A DNA stretch of 64,000 nucleotides from Solwaraspora sp. WMMA2056 (GTDB taxonomy: Bacteria > Actinomycetota > Actinomycetes > Mycobacteriales > Micromonosporaceae): assembly GCF_030345095.1 (NCBI RefSeq), contig NZ_CP128360.1:1550001-1614000 (forward strand), in the 5' to 3' direction. The number at the start of each line of letters is the position of its first letter. Positions within the stretch are counted from its first letter, which is position 1. Below are positions 1 through 8,752 of the stretch, piece after piece. The notes below the pieces were generated by a model. The model was not told the DNA's origin. It was given only the letters and a program-made list of their open reading frames with translations, and did no database searches. The translations under genes were made by a program, and so were the position numbers.

Positions 1-641
1 TCGGCGCTCTGCGCGGCGGTGTAGGTGCCGCCGGTGGCACCGGCGATGCAGACCAGCTGCTGGCGGACCTTGTCGTCGGCGATCAGGCCGAGCGTGTCGA
101 CGATCAGCCGGGTGCCCTGGGCGGCGAGCTCCCGGGCGACGTCGCACGGGTCCGGTGGCGCGCAGGTGTCCTCGCCGTCGGTGATCAGTACGATCCGGCG
201 GGCGGTCTCGCCGGTGCCGAGGTCCTTGGCGGCCTCCCGCAGGGCGAGCCCGATCGGGGTGTACCCGGTCGGGCGCAGGCTGGCGATCGCCGCCTTGGCC
301 TGGTCGCGGTCGACCGGACCGACCGGCACGATCTGCTGGGTGTCGCGACAGCCGAGCGCCTGGTCGTCGCCGGGGTAGGTGGCACCCAGGACCCGGATGC
401 CGAGGTGGGTGCCGGCCGGCACCGCGTCGACGACCTCGTTGAACGCGCGCTGGGCGACGGCCATCCGGGTCTGCCCGTCGATGTCGGCTTCCCGCATCGA
501 GCCGCTGACGTCCAGGACCAGTTCCATCCGCAGGTTCTCGGTTGGTCTGGTCTCGTCGGCCCGGGCGGGCGGTATTCCTGGCAGGATGATGGCGGCTAGC
601 AGTCCGATCAGGACTGCTTGGGCCGTACGTCGGTTGATCAC
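1..641 (-). CDS. Secreted vWA-domain protein (3' end outside window)
   Basis: This minus-strand reading frame runs off the left edge of the window, so the C-terminus is missing. The GTG start at 641 opens a signal peptide (positive INRR stretch, then a hydrophobic run ending near PARA), so the protein is exported. A von Willebrand factor A domain follows at once: the MIDAS metal site DVSGS lies near residue 45 and the conserved TDGED near residue 125. Such domains bind partners through a divalent metal; the partner here is unknown. The gene begins 9 bp after the stop of the large glycosyltransferase gene, so the two are probably co-transcribed. The fold assignment is firm; no specific role can be given. 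Confidence 0.85.
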   Translation of the reverse strand, partial: MINRRTAQAVLIGLLAAIILPGIPPARADETRPTENLRMELVLDVSGSMREADIDGQTRMAVAQRAFNEVVDAVPAGTHLGIRVLGATYPGDDQALGCRDTQQIVPVGPVDRDQAKAAIASLRPTGYTPIGLALREAAKDLGTGETARRIVLITDGEDTCAPPDPCDVARELAAQGTRLIVDTLGLIADDKVRQQLVCIAGATGGTYTAAQSA

Positions 642-650
642 CGGGCGATC

Positions 651-3600
651 TTAATGATCATCCATAGTGCCATCCACAGTGGCGGTGCCCGGTCCGGTGC
701 CGACCGGTGCGGCGAACATCTCGGTCACCAGCGCGGCGTAGTCGCGGGCCATCTCGCCGTACCGGTAGGTGCCGGCGGCGGCCCGCGCGGCCAGCTCCAC
801 CTGCCGGCCCCGCAGCGCGGTCGCGGCCAGCAACGCCTCGGTCAGCCCGTCGGGGTCGGCCGGGTCGTACCCGACGGTGTACGCCGGATCCAGCAACGAC
901 CGCAGGGCACCCACCCGGGGTGCCACGACCGGCCGCCCGTACGACACCGCCAGGTGGAAACTGCCCGAGTTGAGCACCGACCGGTACGGCAGCACCACGG
1001 AGTCCGCCGCCTTGAAGTAGAACTGGATCTCCTCGTCGGCGACGGGGTCGAACACCGCGGTGATCCGTGGGTCGCCGGCGCACCGCTGCGGCAGGTCGTC
1101 GCGGGGGTCGAGCCGCTTGGCGGCACCGGCGACGACCAGCCGCAGCCGGGGATCGCGCGCGGCGGCCGCGTCGAACGCGTCCAGCAGTTCCCCGACCCCC
1201 TTGTACGGGCGGATCCCGCCGAAGAACAGCAGGACGTGATCGTCGGCGTCGAAGCCGAACCGGCGTCGGGCGGCGAGCCGGCTCACCGCGTCCGGGTACA
1301 CCCCGAGGTAGCTGCAGTGCCGGATCACCCGGGTCCGCTCGGACGGCAGCACGTAGTGCGGTGCGACCGCGGCGGCCGTCTCCGGGCAGAGCACGTGCAC
1401 CACGTCGGCCTCGGCGGCCAGGAACGCCGCCAGCTCCCGTTCCACTTCCGGGTACTTCCATTCATGGGGGAAGACGTTGTGGATCGTCCAGATCAGCCGC
1501 CCGCCCCGGCGACGCAGGTCGCGGATCCGCTCCCGGAAACCGGCCAGCCGGGCGGCCGCCTGCCCGGCGTCGGTCGCCGGATGCACGACCGGGTCGGTCC
1601 AGTGCACGTGCAGGATGTAGTTGTCCAACCGCCCGCCGGCCTGGTGTGGTGCTGGCGCGGCGTCGACGACGTCCGGGACCGGGTACCACCGCACCCCGGC
1701 GTCGCGCAGACCCGACATCAGTAGCGTCTGGTACGGGTTGTCCACGTAGTACGGGTACACGCCGACGAACCGGTCACGGGCCCGCCGGGGCCGCCGGTCG
1801 AGGTCGCCGATCAGCGCGTCGAGCTCCTCGGCCCGGCGGTCGTAGGAATGCCGTTCGTGGACCACGTCGGCCAGCCGCCGCGCCAGCGCCGTCGTGGCGG
1901 CCGGGTCGGCGGTCAACCGGCTCAGCGCCTCGCCCAGGCTCGTCGTGTCGTGGTAGGCCGGCAGCTCGTCGAGCCCGAGTTCGGCCAGGCCGACCCGGCT
2001 GTTCGTCACCGGCAGCGCGCCCGCCGCGAGGCTCTCCAGCAGCCGGGAGTTGACGTTGCCGTACGGGCGGGTGGTGTGGTTCAGGTCGTCGAGCACCAGC
2101 AGCGACCGCCGGTAGATCTCCGGCAGGTTGAAGTAGCTGGTGGGACCGGCTCCGTAGCGGGAGAACCAGGAGTCGAGGCCGCGCCGTTCACCGAAGATGA
2201 CGAACGGCAGGTCGAGGTCCAGCCCGCGCAGGCACTGGTACAGATGCCGTTGCCGGCCCCAGTTGTTCACCGTGGTCACCGCACCGACCCGGTTCCGGTC
2301 GTCGGCCGGCGGGGTGAACAGCTCGGTGTCCACCCCGAGCGGCAGCACGCCGGTCGGCCCGTCGTAACGGTCCCGTAGCCGGTGCAGCGACACCGATGAC
2401 GATGCGACGACCATGTCGAACAGTGCCAGGTGCGGGTGCTGCTGCCAGGTGTCGGTCTCGTTGCGGACCCAGGCGATGGTCCGGCAGTCGTCCGGTACGG
2501 CCAACGGATCGAACGTGGGGATCATCGCGACAGCGATGTCGGTGTCCGGTGGCAGATCGGTCCACCGGTCGGCCGGCAGGTACGCCACCTCGTAGCCGCG
2601 CCGTTGCAGGTGGCGGCCGATGCCGACCGCGACGTAGAGGTCGCCGCGACCGGAGTCCAGGTCGGTCGTGGAGACGCAGAGCGCCACCCGTACCGCCCCG
2701 GTGGTGTGGAACCGGTCCTGCCGGCAGGCCGTCTCGTACGCCTGGCGGACCGCCGGGTCGGCGGTCAGCGTCCGGAAGTGGTCGGGGACCGGCGTGACCG
2801 GTGCCCCGCGACCGTCGGCGCCGTCGGCGCTGGCACCGCCGCCGGCGGCGCGGCCGGCGGCCCGCCCCCGCCGCCGTTTGACGGCCCGCATGCCTTCGGC
2901 CGGCCGCAGGACGTAGCGGACCACCTTTCCGGCCCGGTACGTGTTGCTGGTGGTCAGCTGCTGCACCCGGGCCTGGAGCTTGTTGGCCTTGTCCTGCAGC
3001 GCCCGTGCCTTGTCCTGGGTCTCCTTGAGCCTGGCCTGGCTCTCCTTGAGCTTGGCCTGGAAGTCGAGGCGCTCCTGCTCGGCCCGGCGCTGCATCTCGC
3101 GGGCCTGCAGCGCGTCGAGCCGTTCCTGGGCGACGGTGTCCTGGGCTTTGCGCAGCTGGGCGTCCAGCTGCTGGTGCCGGTGCTGCAGTTGCTGCAGCTG
3201 GGTGGCCAGGCGCTGGTTGTCGGTCAGGACGTTCAGATGCGCCGAATGTTCGGCGGTGAGCCGCCGCTCGGCGAGGTTGATCCGTACCGCCTCGGTCGAG
3301 GGCCGGGCCCCGATGACGTACTGGTAGGTCTCGGCGTCCTCGCCGAGCTTCGCCACGACCTTGCGCAGCTCGGGGTCGATCTCGACGGCCCGCGCGCGCT
3401 GGGCGGTCTGTTCGGCGGTACGGACCGTCCGGTGCAGCTCGGTGACCAGGTAGCCGGTGGACTCCAGCAGGGTCTGCATGCTGGTCCGGGTGAAGAACCG
3501 TAGGTGGGTCGAGTCCAGCAGCCCGGTGCGGGTGTACTCGAAGTTGCCGGTCATCAGCTCGAGGATCACCGACTCGTGTGCCATGTTCGGGAAGCTGACG

Positions 3601-3983
3601 ACCAGGACGCCGTCCGCCGCGAGGATGCCCTCGGTGCGCAGGGCGCGCAGGACGAGTTCCGGTTCGACCAGGTGCTCCAGCACGTCGGCCAGGATCACCA
3701 CGTCGTAGTCGCGTCCGGTGAGCTGCCGCGTCCACCCGGGTTCCCGCAGGTCGACCAGGACGGTCTCGGTGACGCCGGCGGCGCGGGCCTCGGCGAGCGC
3801 CTCGGCGTCGACGTCGGCGCAGGTGACGGTGCGGCCGGCAGCTGTGGCGAGGGCGCCGGCGACGATGCCCGGGCCGGAACCGAGGTCGAGCACCCGCTGA
3901 CCGCCGGTCGACGCCAACCGGTAGACCGCGGCGGCGGTGTTGTTGGTGTCGTCGGGGTCGAAGCTGTACGAGTACCTGCTCAT
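651..3983 (-). CDS. Methyltransferase - coiled coil - double glycosyltransferase protein
   Basis: A 1110-residue multidomain protein. Residues about 1-230 form a class I SAM-dependent methyltransferase (motif I DLGSGPG; acidic motif ADVLEHL). Residues about 250-360 are a Gln/Glu/Lys/Arg-rich coiled coil, followed by a basic Ala/Gly linker. Residues about 410-720 resemble a family 1-type glycosyltransferase (SRLLESLAAGALPVTNS is the nucleotide-sugar site) and residues about 730-1090 a second, GT4-like one (FFGGIRPYKGVGELL and a donor-site Asp/Ser region). I place the start at 3983 because GGAGG lies 5 bp upstream; an in-frame start 30 bp earlier lacks such a site. The next gene upstream is a GT2 glycosyltransferase, so a role in making a surface polysaccharide or glycan cap is likely. 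The substrate is unknown. Confidence 0.88.
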   Translation of the reverse strand: MSRYSYSFDPDDTNNTAAAVYRLASTGGQRVLDLGSGPGIVAGALATAAGRTVTCADVDAEALAEARAAGVTETVLVDLREPGWTRQLTGRDYDVVILADVLEHLVEPELVLRALRTEGILAADGVLVVSFPNMAHESVILELMTGNFEYTRTGLLDSTHLRFFTRTSMQTLLESTGYLVTELHRTVRTAEQTAQRARAVEIDPELRKVVAKLGEDAETYQYVIGARPSTEAVRINLAERRLTAEHSAHLNVLTDNQRLATQLQQLQHRHQQLDAQLRKAQDTVAQERLDALQAREMQRRAEQERLDFQAKLKESQARLKETQDKARALQDKANKLQARVQQLTTSNTYRAGKVVRYVLRPAEGMRAVKRRRGRAAGRAAGGGASADGADGRGAPVTPVPDHFRTLTADPAVRQAYETACRQDRFHTTGAVRVALCVSTTDLDSGRGDLYVAVGIGRHLQRRGYEVAYLPADRWTDLPPDTDIAVAMIPTFDPLAVPDDCRTIAWVRNETDTWQQHPHLALFDMVVASSSVSLHRLRDRYDGPTGVLPLGVDTELFTPPADDRNRVGAVTTVNNWGRQRHLYQCLRGLDLDLPFVIFGERRGLDSWFSRYGAGPTSYFNLPEIYRRSLLVLDDLNHTTRPYGNVNSRLLESLAAGALPVTNSRVGLAELGLDELPAYHDTTSLGEALSRLTADPAATTALARRLADVVHERHSYDRRAEELDALIGDLDRRPRRARDRFVGVYPYYVDNPYQTLLMSGLRDAGVRWYPVPDVVDAAPAPHQAGGRLDNYILHVHWTDPVVHPATDAGQAAARLAGFRERIRDLRRRGGRLIWTIHNVFPHEWKYPEVERELAAFLAAEADVVHVLCPETAAAVAPHYVLPSERTRVIRHCSYLGVYPDAVSRLAARRRFGFDADDHVLLFFGGIRPYKGVGELLDAFDAAAARDPRLRLVVAGAAKRLDPRDDLPQRCAGDPRITAVFDPVADEEIQFYFKAADSVVLPYRSVLNSGSFHLAVSYGRPVVAPRVGALRSLLDPAYTVGYDPADPDGLTEALLAATALRGRQVELAARAAAGTYRYGEMARDYAALVTEMFAAPVGTGPGTATVDGTMDDH

Positions 3984-4096
3984 GTCCGCCTCCACAGGTG
4001 CGCTGGTGAACACGGGGCAGCCGGGGGGCCGCTCGCCCGGCTCCGGTCTGGTCCGACCGACGCCGGTCCGGTCCGACCAGGGTGACTTTGGTCCGA

Positions 4097-5032
4097 CTAG
4101 CTGGGCACGAGGTCGCTGATGTCGTCACGCCGGCCGAGGCGACCCTCCCGGCCGTCGGCGAGCGCGATCTCAATGATCTTCTCGTACGCGTCGACGAGCG
4201 CGGGCGCGTGGGTGGCGACCTGCTTGCGCCAGCCCGAGATGAACGGCGCCAACTCGGCCTCGATCTCCGCGATCGCGGCGGCGAAGAAGCGTCGGCTGAA
4301 GTGCACCCGGTTGCGGCACATGTAGTAGACGTAGTGCGGCGGCGGGGGTTTCCCGGCCGACCGCTTGTAGTGCCAGGTCCGGGCCCGGGGCGCGAGGACG
4401 GTACGCCATCCGGCCCGTTGGGCCCGCAGACAGTAGTCGGTCTCCTCGTAGTACAGGAAGTAGTCCTCGGACAGCGGGCCGACCTGGTGCAGAGTGTCCC
4501 GCCGGACCAGGAAGCACGCGCCGGTCACGTAGTCGACGTCCCGGACCGTGCTGTCGGGGACGGCCGGGTCGAACTCGCCGGCGTTGGCGTGGAACGTGGA
4601 CCCTTTGCCGGTGATGACCCCGCCGTTGAACAGGATCCGGGCCGGATGCCCGTCGTCGAGGATGCGGCAGCCGACGATGCCGGCGTCCGGCTCGTCCGCT
4701 GCCGTGGCCAGCAGCCGGCCCAGCGTCTCCTGACCGACCACCGCGTCCGGGTTGACCAGCCAGACGAAGTCGACGCCGGAGCGCAGTGCCGCCTGGATGC
4801 CGATGTTGCAGCCTGCGGCGAAGCCGACGTTGTCGCCGACGGTGATCACCTCGACGGCGGGGTCCAGCAGGTCGGCGAGGACCACGTCGGAATGCTCCGG
4901 CTCGGTGTTGTCGACCACGATGATCCGCTGATCGGCGTGCTCGCTGGCCTGCAACGACGTGAGGCACCGGACCGTGTCGTCGTCGTTGCGGTAGTTGACG
5001 ACGACGGTCGCTATCCGGGGCCCGATCCGCAC
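4097..5032 (-). CDS. Family 2 glycosyltransferase
   Basis: A 311-residue GT2 enzyme of the rhamnosyltransferase-like type, predicted to be cytoplasmic and to transfer a sugar from a nucleotide donor. Visible motifs are the N-terminal VVVNYRNDDD strand-loop, VDNTEPEHSD, the metal-binding WLVNPDAV, the acceptor motif TGACFLVRR and YYEETDYCLRAQRAG, where the catalytic base is expected. The start is chosen at GTG 5032 because GAGG lies 6 bp upstream; a TTG two codons earlier is the alternative. It precedes the methyltransferase-glycosyltransferase gene on the same strand with a gap of about 110 bp, which suggests both act in one glycan pathway. Confidence 0.9.
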   Translation of the reverse strand: MRIGPRIATVVVNYRNDDDTVRCLTSLQASEHADQRIIVVDNTEPEHSDVVLADLLDPAVEVITVGDNVGFAAGCNIGIQAALRSGVDFVWLVNPDAVVGQETLGRLLATAADEPDAGIVGCRILDDGHPARILFNGGVITGKGSTFHANAGEFDPAVPDSTVRDVDYVTGACFLVRRDTLHQVGPLSEDYFLYYEETDYCLRAQRAGWRTVLAPRARTWHYKRSAGKPPPPHYVYYMCRNRVHFSRRFFAAAIAEIEAELAPFISGWRKQVATHAPALVDAYEKIIEIALADGREGRLGRRDDISDLVPS

Positions 5033-5132
5033 AGACAACCTCTTCCGCTAGACGGGTGGACGCTGGCCAGGTCGTCGGCCCGTGCCCGAGGTTATCAGGG
5101 CAGACAATGGCCGAGGCGGTTCCGGCAGATCG

Positions 5133-6017
5133 TCACCCGAGGGCCTCCGAGGGCGGCCCGACCGCCGCGATCGCGCTGCTCACCGCGTCGCGGACCGCCG
5201 GGTCGGTGTCCGGCCGGGACAGCAGGATGAACGCCACCTCGCCCAGCGGCGGCAGCTCCGTCGCCGCCACCGGGGTCAGCCCGGCGGGCACCAGCCGGGC
5301 CGAGTGCGGCAGCAGTCCGAGCCCGGCGCGGGTGGCCGCCACCAGGCCGCCGAGGCTGCCGCTGGTGCAGGCGACCTGCCAGGGCTGGCCGGCGGCGGAC
5401 AGCGCGGCGAGGGCCTGCGCCCGGGAGATGCTCGGCGGCGGGTAGACCACCAGGGGTACGGGGTCGCCCGGCCGCCGCCGCCCCGCCGGCTGCCCGCCGG
5501 GCTCGGCCGTGCCGAGCCAGATCAGCCGGTCCCGCCAGATCACGCTGCCCCGGGTCTGGCCGGTCAACCGTTTGGCGAAGACCAGGTCGAGGCTGCGGGC
5601 GTCGAGCAGTTGGTGCAGGGTCCCGCTCAGCGCGACCGTCAACTCGACGTCGACCAGCGGGTTGCGCCGCCGCAACGTCTGCAGCACCGCCGGCAGGTAG
5701 GTGGAGATCAGGTCCTCGGAGACGCCGAGGCGCAGTTTGCCGCGTACCGTGCTGGCGCCGAAGTGGCGCTGGGCCCGGTCGTGGGCGTCGAGGATCTCGC
5801 GGGCGAACCCGATCATGGCCTCGCCGTCGACGGTCAGCTCGACGGTGTGGGTGTCGCGCAGCAGCAACGGCCGACCGACGGCCTCCTCCAGCCGGCGAAC
5901 GTGGGCGCTGACCGTCGACTGGCCGACGTCGAGGCGACCGGCGGCGCGGGTGAAGCTGAGCGACTGGGCGACCGCCAGGAAGCTGCGCAGGTGAGTGGGG
6001 TCGTACACCGTACCCAT
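5133..6017 (-). CDS. LysR-family transcriptional regulator
   Basis: A 294-residue LysR-type regulator. The winged helix-turn-helix is at residues about 4-62 (LRSFLAVAQSLSFTRAAGRL followed by GQSTVSAHVRRLEE). The rest is the usual two-lobed effector-binding domain (RGKLRLGVSEDL onwards). ATG at 6017 places the helix-turn-helix at the normal distance from the N-terminus; an earlier in-frame start at 6038 is possible. It is divergent from the SBF-like transporter beginning at 6123, the standard arrangement for a LysR protein and its target. The effector may therefore be the transported anion, but no operator could be defined by eye. Confidence 0.9.
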   Translation of the reverse strand: MGTVYDPTHLRSFLAVAQSLSFTRAAGRLDVGQSTVSAHVRRLEEAVGRPLLLRDTHTVELTVDGEAMIGFAREILDAHDRAQRHFGASTVRGKLRLGVSEDLISTYLPAVLQTLRRRNPLVDVELTVALSGTLHQLLDARSLDLVFAKRLTGQTRGSVIWRDRLIWLGTAEPGGQPAGRRRPGDPVPLVVYPPPSISRAQALAALSAAGQPWQVACTSGSLGGLVAATRAGLGLLPHSARLVPAGLTPVAATELPPLGEVAFILLSRPDTDPAVRDAVSSAIAAVGPPSEALG

Positions 6018-6122
6018 GTTATCGCGGAATCCGATCACAGTGAGCGTGGCGATCGGCTTTCCCGCTGATCCCGGATCGGCTCAGAATGGCGGTGCACCCA
6101 CCCCTGACCTGGAGCGACCCGG

Positions 6123-7172
6123 ATGCGCTGGCCCCGTTGGCTGATCATCGACCCGTTCATCGCGATGCTGCTCGGCGTCGTGACCCTGGCGGCCCTGCTA
6201 CCGGTACGCGGCACCGCCGCCTCGGTCGCCGGCGTCGTCGCCAGCATCGGCATCGCGCTGCTGTTCTTCCTGCACGGGGCCCGGATCGCCCCGGCGGCGG
6301 CGCTCGCCGGGGCCCGCCACTGGCGCCTGCACACGGTCGTGCTGAGCACCACGTTCGTGGTGTTCCCGCTGCTCGGCCTCGTCATCGGGCTGATCAGTCC
6401 GCAACTGCTGCCGGCCGACCTCTACCAGGGCGTGCTCTTCCTCTGCGTGGTGCCGTCGACCGTGCAGTCGTCGATTGCCTTCACCTCGCTCGCCCGCGGC
6501 AACGTCCCCGCCGCGGTGTTCAGCGCGTCCTTCTCCAACATCGCCGGGATCGCACTGACTCCGCTGCTCGCGGTGCTGCTGATGGCCGACACCGGGGATC
6601 TGCGCCTCACCGCCGGCTCGATCGGGTCGATCGTCGGCCAGCTGCTGCTGCCGTTCGTCGCCGGCCAGCTGTCACGCCGGTGGACCGCCGGGTGGATCAC
6701 CCGGCACAAGAGTCTCACCTCGATGGTCGACCGCGGCTCGATCCTGCTGGTGGTCTACACGGCGTTCAGCGCCGGCATCGTCGCCGGGATCTGGCAGCAG
6801 ATCTCCGTCGGGCAGCTGCTGATCCTGGCGGCCACCGTGAGCGCGCTGCTCGCCGTCGTCATGGGCCTGCTGTTCGGGGCGAGTCGACTGCTCGGTTTCG
6901 ATCACGCCGACCGGGTGGCCACGGTCTTCTGCGGGGCGAAGAAGAGCCTCGCCACCGGGCTGCCGATGGCCGCCGTACTGTTCAGCCCGCAACTGCTCGG
7001 CCTGCTGGTCCTCCCGCTGATGATCTTCCACCAGATCCAGTTGATCGTCTGCGCGGCGCTGGCCCGCTGGTGGTCGGGCCGGGCGACCGCCGCCGAGGCC
7101 GAGGTGGCCGCCGGTGCCGAGGTAGCCGCCGGTGCCGAGGTAGCCGCCGGTCGGCCGACCGCCGCCGGCTGA
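6123..7172 (+). CDS. Bile acid:sodium symporter-like (SBF-like) transporter
   Basis: A 349-residue membrane protein with about nine to ten hydrophobic helices, starting WLIIDPFIAMLLGVV. The segments VVPSTVQSSIAFTSLARGN and FCGAKKSLATGLPM match the discontinuous helices of the SBF-like (YfeH/PF13593-type) transporters. It probably moves an organic anion or metabolite with sodium; the substrate is unknown. GGAG lies 8 bp before the ATG. The C-terminus ends in three copies of AEVAAG, encoded by an 18-bp tandem repeat, after the last helix. It is divergent from the LysR gene. Its 3' half is overlapped on the other strand by the reading frame of the DUF916-like gene. Confidence 0.87.
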   Translation: MRWPRWLIIDPFIAMLLGVVTLAALLPVRGTAASVAGVVASIGIALLFFLHGARIAPAAALAGARHWRLHTVVLSTTFVVFPLLGLVIGLISPQLLPADLYQGVLFLCVVPSTVQSSIAFTSLARGNVPAAVFSASFSNIAGIALTPLLAVLLMADTGDLRLTAGSIGSIVGQLLLPFVAGQLSRRWTAGWITRHKSLTSMVDRGSILLVVYTAFSAGIVAGIWQQISVGQLLILAATVSALLAVVMGLLFGASRLLGFDHADRVATVFCGAKKSLATGLPMAAVLFSPQLLGLLVLPLMIFHQIQLIVCAALARWWSGRATAAEAEVAAGAEVAAGAEVAAGRPTAAG

Positions 7173-8084
7173 CCGGCGCGCCCGCCGGGGCCGGTCGAGC
7201 CCGGTCCCGCAGGCCCCGACGGGACAGGCGGACCTGACCCGCCGGGCGACCAGCCCGACCCCGGTCAGCAGCACCAGCCCGACCAGCAACGACGCGCCGA
7301 CGACCGTCGGGGTGGTCACCATCTGCGCGGCCAGCGTCGCCGGCGTGCCGGTTTCACCTGGTGCGGGGAAAGCAACCCGGCCGGTGGCGCTGTGCTCGAT
7401 CCGTCCACTGCGCAGCCGTACGGTGACCGTCCACGGCCCGGCCGGCAGATCCGCCGGCAGCTCGACCCGGACCTCGCCGGACTCCCCGGGTAGCAACGTG
7501 GTGGCGGTGGCGATGTCGAACGGCCCGGCCCGGACGCCGGCCGGGCCGTCGGCCATCTCGACCTCTCCGGTCAGGTCGACCGCCCGGCCGCCGGTGTTGC
7601 GTACCCCGACCGTGAGCGACGGTGTCCCGGTGTCGTCGCGGGCCGGCGTCAGGCCGTCGATCGAGAAGTCCGAGCGCGGCTCACCGCCCATCCCGACGTC
7701 CAGATAGACCCGGACACCGGTGCGGTGCACCTGGCGGATCTCGGCGGTATCGGTGCCGTCGACCGGTGCGCCGGTCGCGGCCCAGACCACCGCGTACCGC
7801 TCGCCCTCCGAGGCCTCCGCCGGTACGGCGATCGCGACCTCGACCTCGATCTGCCCGTACGGTGCCAGTTCCACCGTGGATTCGTCGACGGTGGTCCAGG
7901 AGGTCAGTTCGTTGCCGGTCCGGCCGGCCGCGAACCGGAACCGCCCCTGCTGGATGCCGATGCCGCCCTGCGCGGGCTGCTGGCCGGCGCCGGCCCGGGC
8001 GGTGAGGCCTGGACCGGCGACGAGGCACAGTGCGGCGACGCCGGCGACGGCGAGCCGGTGCCGGTAGCGGTCAGGCGACCGAAT
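6672..8084 (-). CDS. DUF916/WxL-associated membrane protein, probably decaying
   Basis: The frame encodes a signal peptide (RHRLAVAGVAALCLVAGPGL ending near ARAGA), an extracellular region with Ig-like beta-strand character (VELAPYGQIEVEV, ERYAVVWAA, GVRVYLDVG, LPAGPWTVTVRL) and a C-terminal helix (VVGASLLVGLVLLTGVGLVA) followed by basic residues. This is the layout of DUF916-type proteins that accompany WxL surface proteins. Several things are wrong. The only codon available to start the signal peptide is ATT at 8084, because an in-frame TGA lies just upstream; GTG 7874 would remove the signal. From family recall, the segment between the signal peptide and GRFRFAAGRT is about 40-50 residues too short. 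After the membrane helix the frame continues about 170 codons antisense to the transporter. The authentic part is probably about 7180-8084. Confidence 0.6.
   Translation of the reverse strand: MRSPDRYRHRLAVAGVAALCLVAGPGLTARAGAGQQPAQGGIGIQQGRFRFAAGRTGNELTSWTTVDESTVELAPYGQIEVEVAIAVPAEASEGERYAVVWAATGAPVDGTDTAEIRQVHRTGVRVYLDVGMGGEPRSDFSIDGLTPARDDTGTPSLTVGVRNTGGRAVDLTGEVEMADGPAGVRAGPFDIATATTLLPGESGEVRVELPADLPAGPWTVTVRLRSGRIEHSATGRVAFPAPGETGTPATLAAQMVTTPTVVGASLLVGLVLLTGVGLVARRVRSACPVGACGTGLDRPRRARRSAGGGRPTGGYLGTGGYLGTGGHLGLGGGRPARPPAGQRRADDQLDLVEDHQREDQQAEQLRAEQYGGHRQPGGEALLRPAEDRGHPVGVIETEQSTRPEQQAHDDGEQRAHGGRQDQQLPDGDLLPDPGDDAGAERRVDHQQDRAAVDHRGETLVPGDPPGGPPA
7098..7151 (+). repeat. 18-bp tandem repeat, 3 copies, in transporter 3' end
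   Basis: Three consecutive 18-bp units, differing at one base, encode AEVAAG three times at the end of the SBF-like transporter. The period is a multiple of three, so the frame is kept. Confidence 0.95.
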
Positions 8085-8625
8085 GGGTCACCGTCCCGGT
8101 GTAGGTGCCGGCGATGTTGGCGAGCGGCACGTTGACGTCCAGCGTCGGGTTCCAGGTGGCCGAGTTGTTGCCGGTGCCGCCGTCGTGGCTGAACGCGGTG
8201 ACCGGTGTGACGTCGCTCAACGCGACGGCATTCTCCGCTGCCTCCTAGCCGGGGTTGAACGTCCCGTTGCCGGTGGTCGCGGTCGCCGTACCGGACCAGT
8301 AGTCGATGCTGGTCACGTCGATGATCTCGCTCGGGTCCCCGCCGTCGTCGGTCTCGAAGTCGGTCGCCTCGACGGTGGCGTCCCAGGAGGCGTCCGCCGC
8401 CGCGCGGGTGTCGTCGACGGTGATCGCGCCGAGCTGCGCGGTGATGGTGGTACCGCCGTCGCCCGAGCCGAGGTCGGCGGTCGCGGGCACGGAGAGGTCC
8501 AGCGTTCCGGCGTCGACGTCGAACGTCGTCGTGGTGTTCTCCTGAGCGAGGGCCGGCATGGCGGTCAGCGTGAGCGTGGCGACCGCCGCCGTCGCGACAA
8601 TGCCTACCTTGTGGTGGTTACGCAC
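8071..8625 (-). pseudogene. WxL-like secreted surface protein interrupted by in-frame TAG
   Basis: Translation starts at GTG 8625, preceded by AGGA and a good signal peptide (VGIVATAAVATLTLTAMPALA). The mature part has the layered pattern of WxL-type actinobacterial surface proteins (LDLSVPATADLG, ITAQLGAITVDDTR, IDYWSGTATATTG). After codon 126 an amber TAG (8245-8247) interrupts the gene, yet the same frame continues for 57 codons with clear family sequence (FSHDGGTGNNSATWNPTLDV, then NIAGTYTGTVTHSVA) to TGA at 8071. A CAG (Gln) to TAG transition is the simplest origin. No usable start codon with a ribosome site follows the TAG, so the second half is not an independent gene. A real mutation, readthrough or a sequencing error are all possible. 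The downstream DUF916-like frame overlaps the end by 14 bp. Confidence 0.75.
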
Positions 8626-8701
8626 GATGTTTCCTGCCTCCTGATCAATCGGGTGCGGCGCCTGTCGCCGCACGGTGGTGGTGGTCCACGCCGGGACCAG
8701 T

Positions 8702-8735
8702 GCCCCCGGGCTCCGGTGGTCCGCTACCCGGGGGC
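8702..8735 (-). terminator. Hairpin terminator after the LCP gene
   Basis: A perfect 9-bp stem (GCCCCCGGG at 8702-8710 with CCCGGGGGC at 8727-8735) and a 16-nt loop lie just past the stop of the LCP gene at 8753. There is no U-tract, as is common in high-GC actinobacteria. Confidence 0.6.
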
Positions 8736-8752
8736 GCTCGCGGCGGGCCGGG

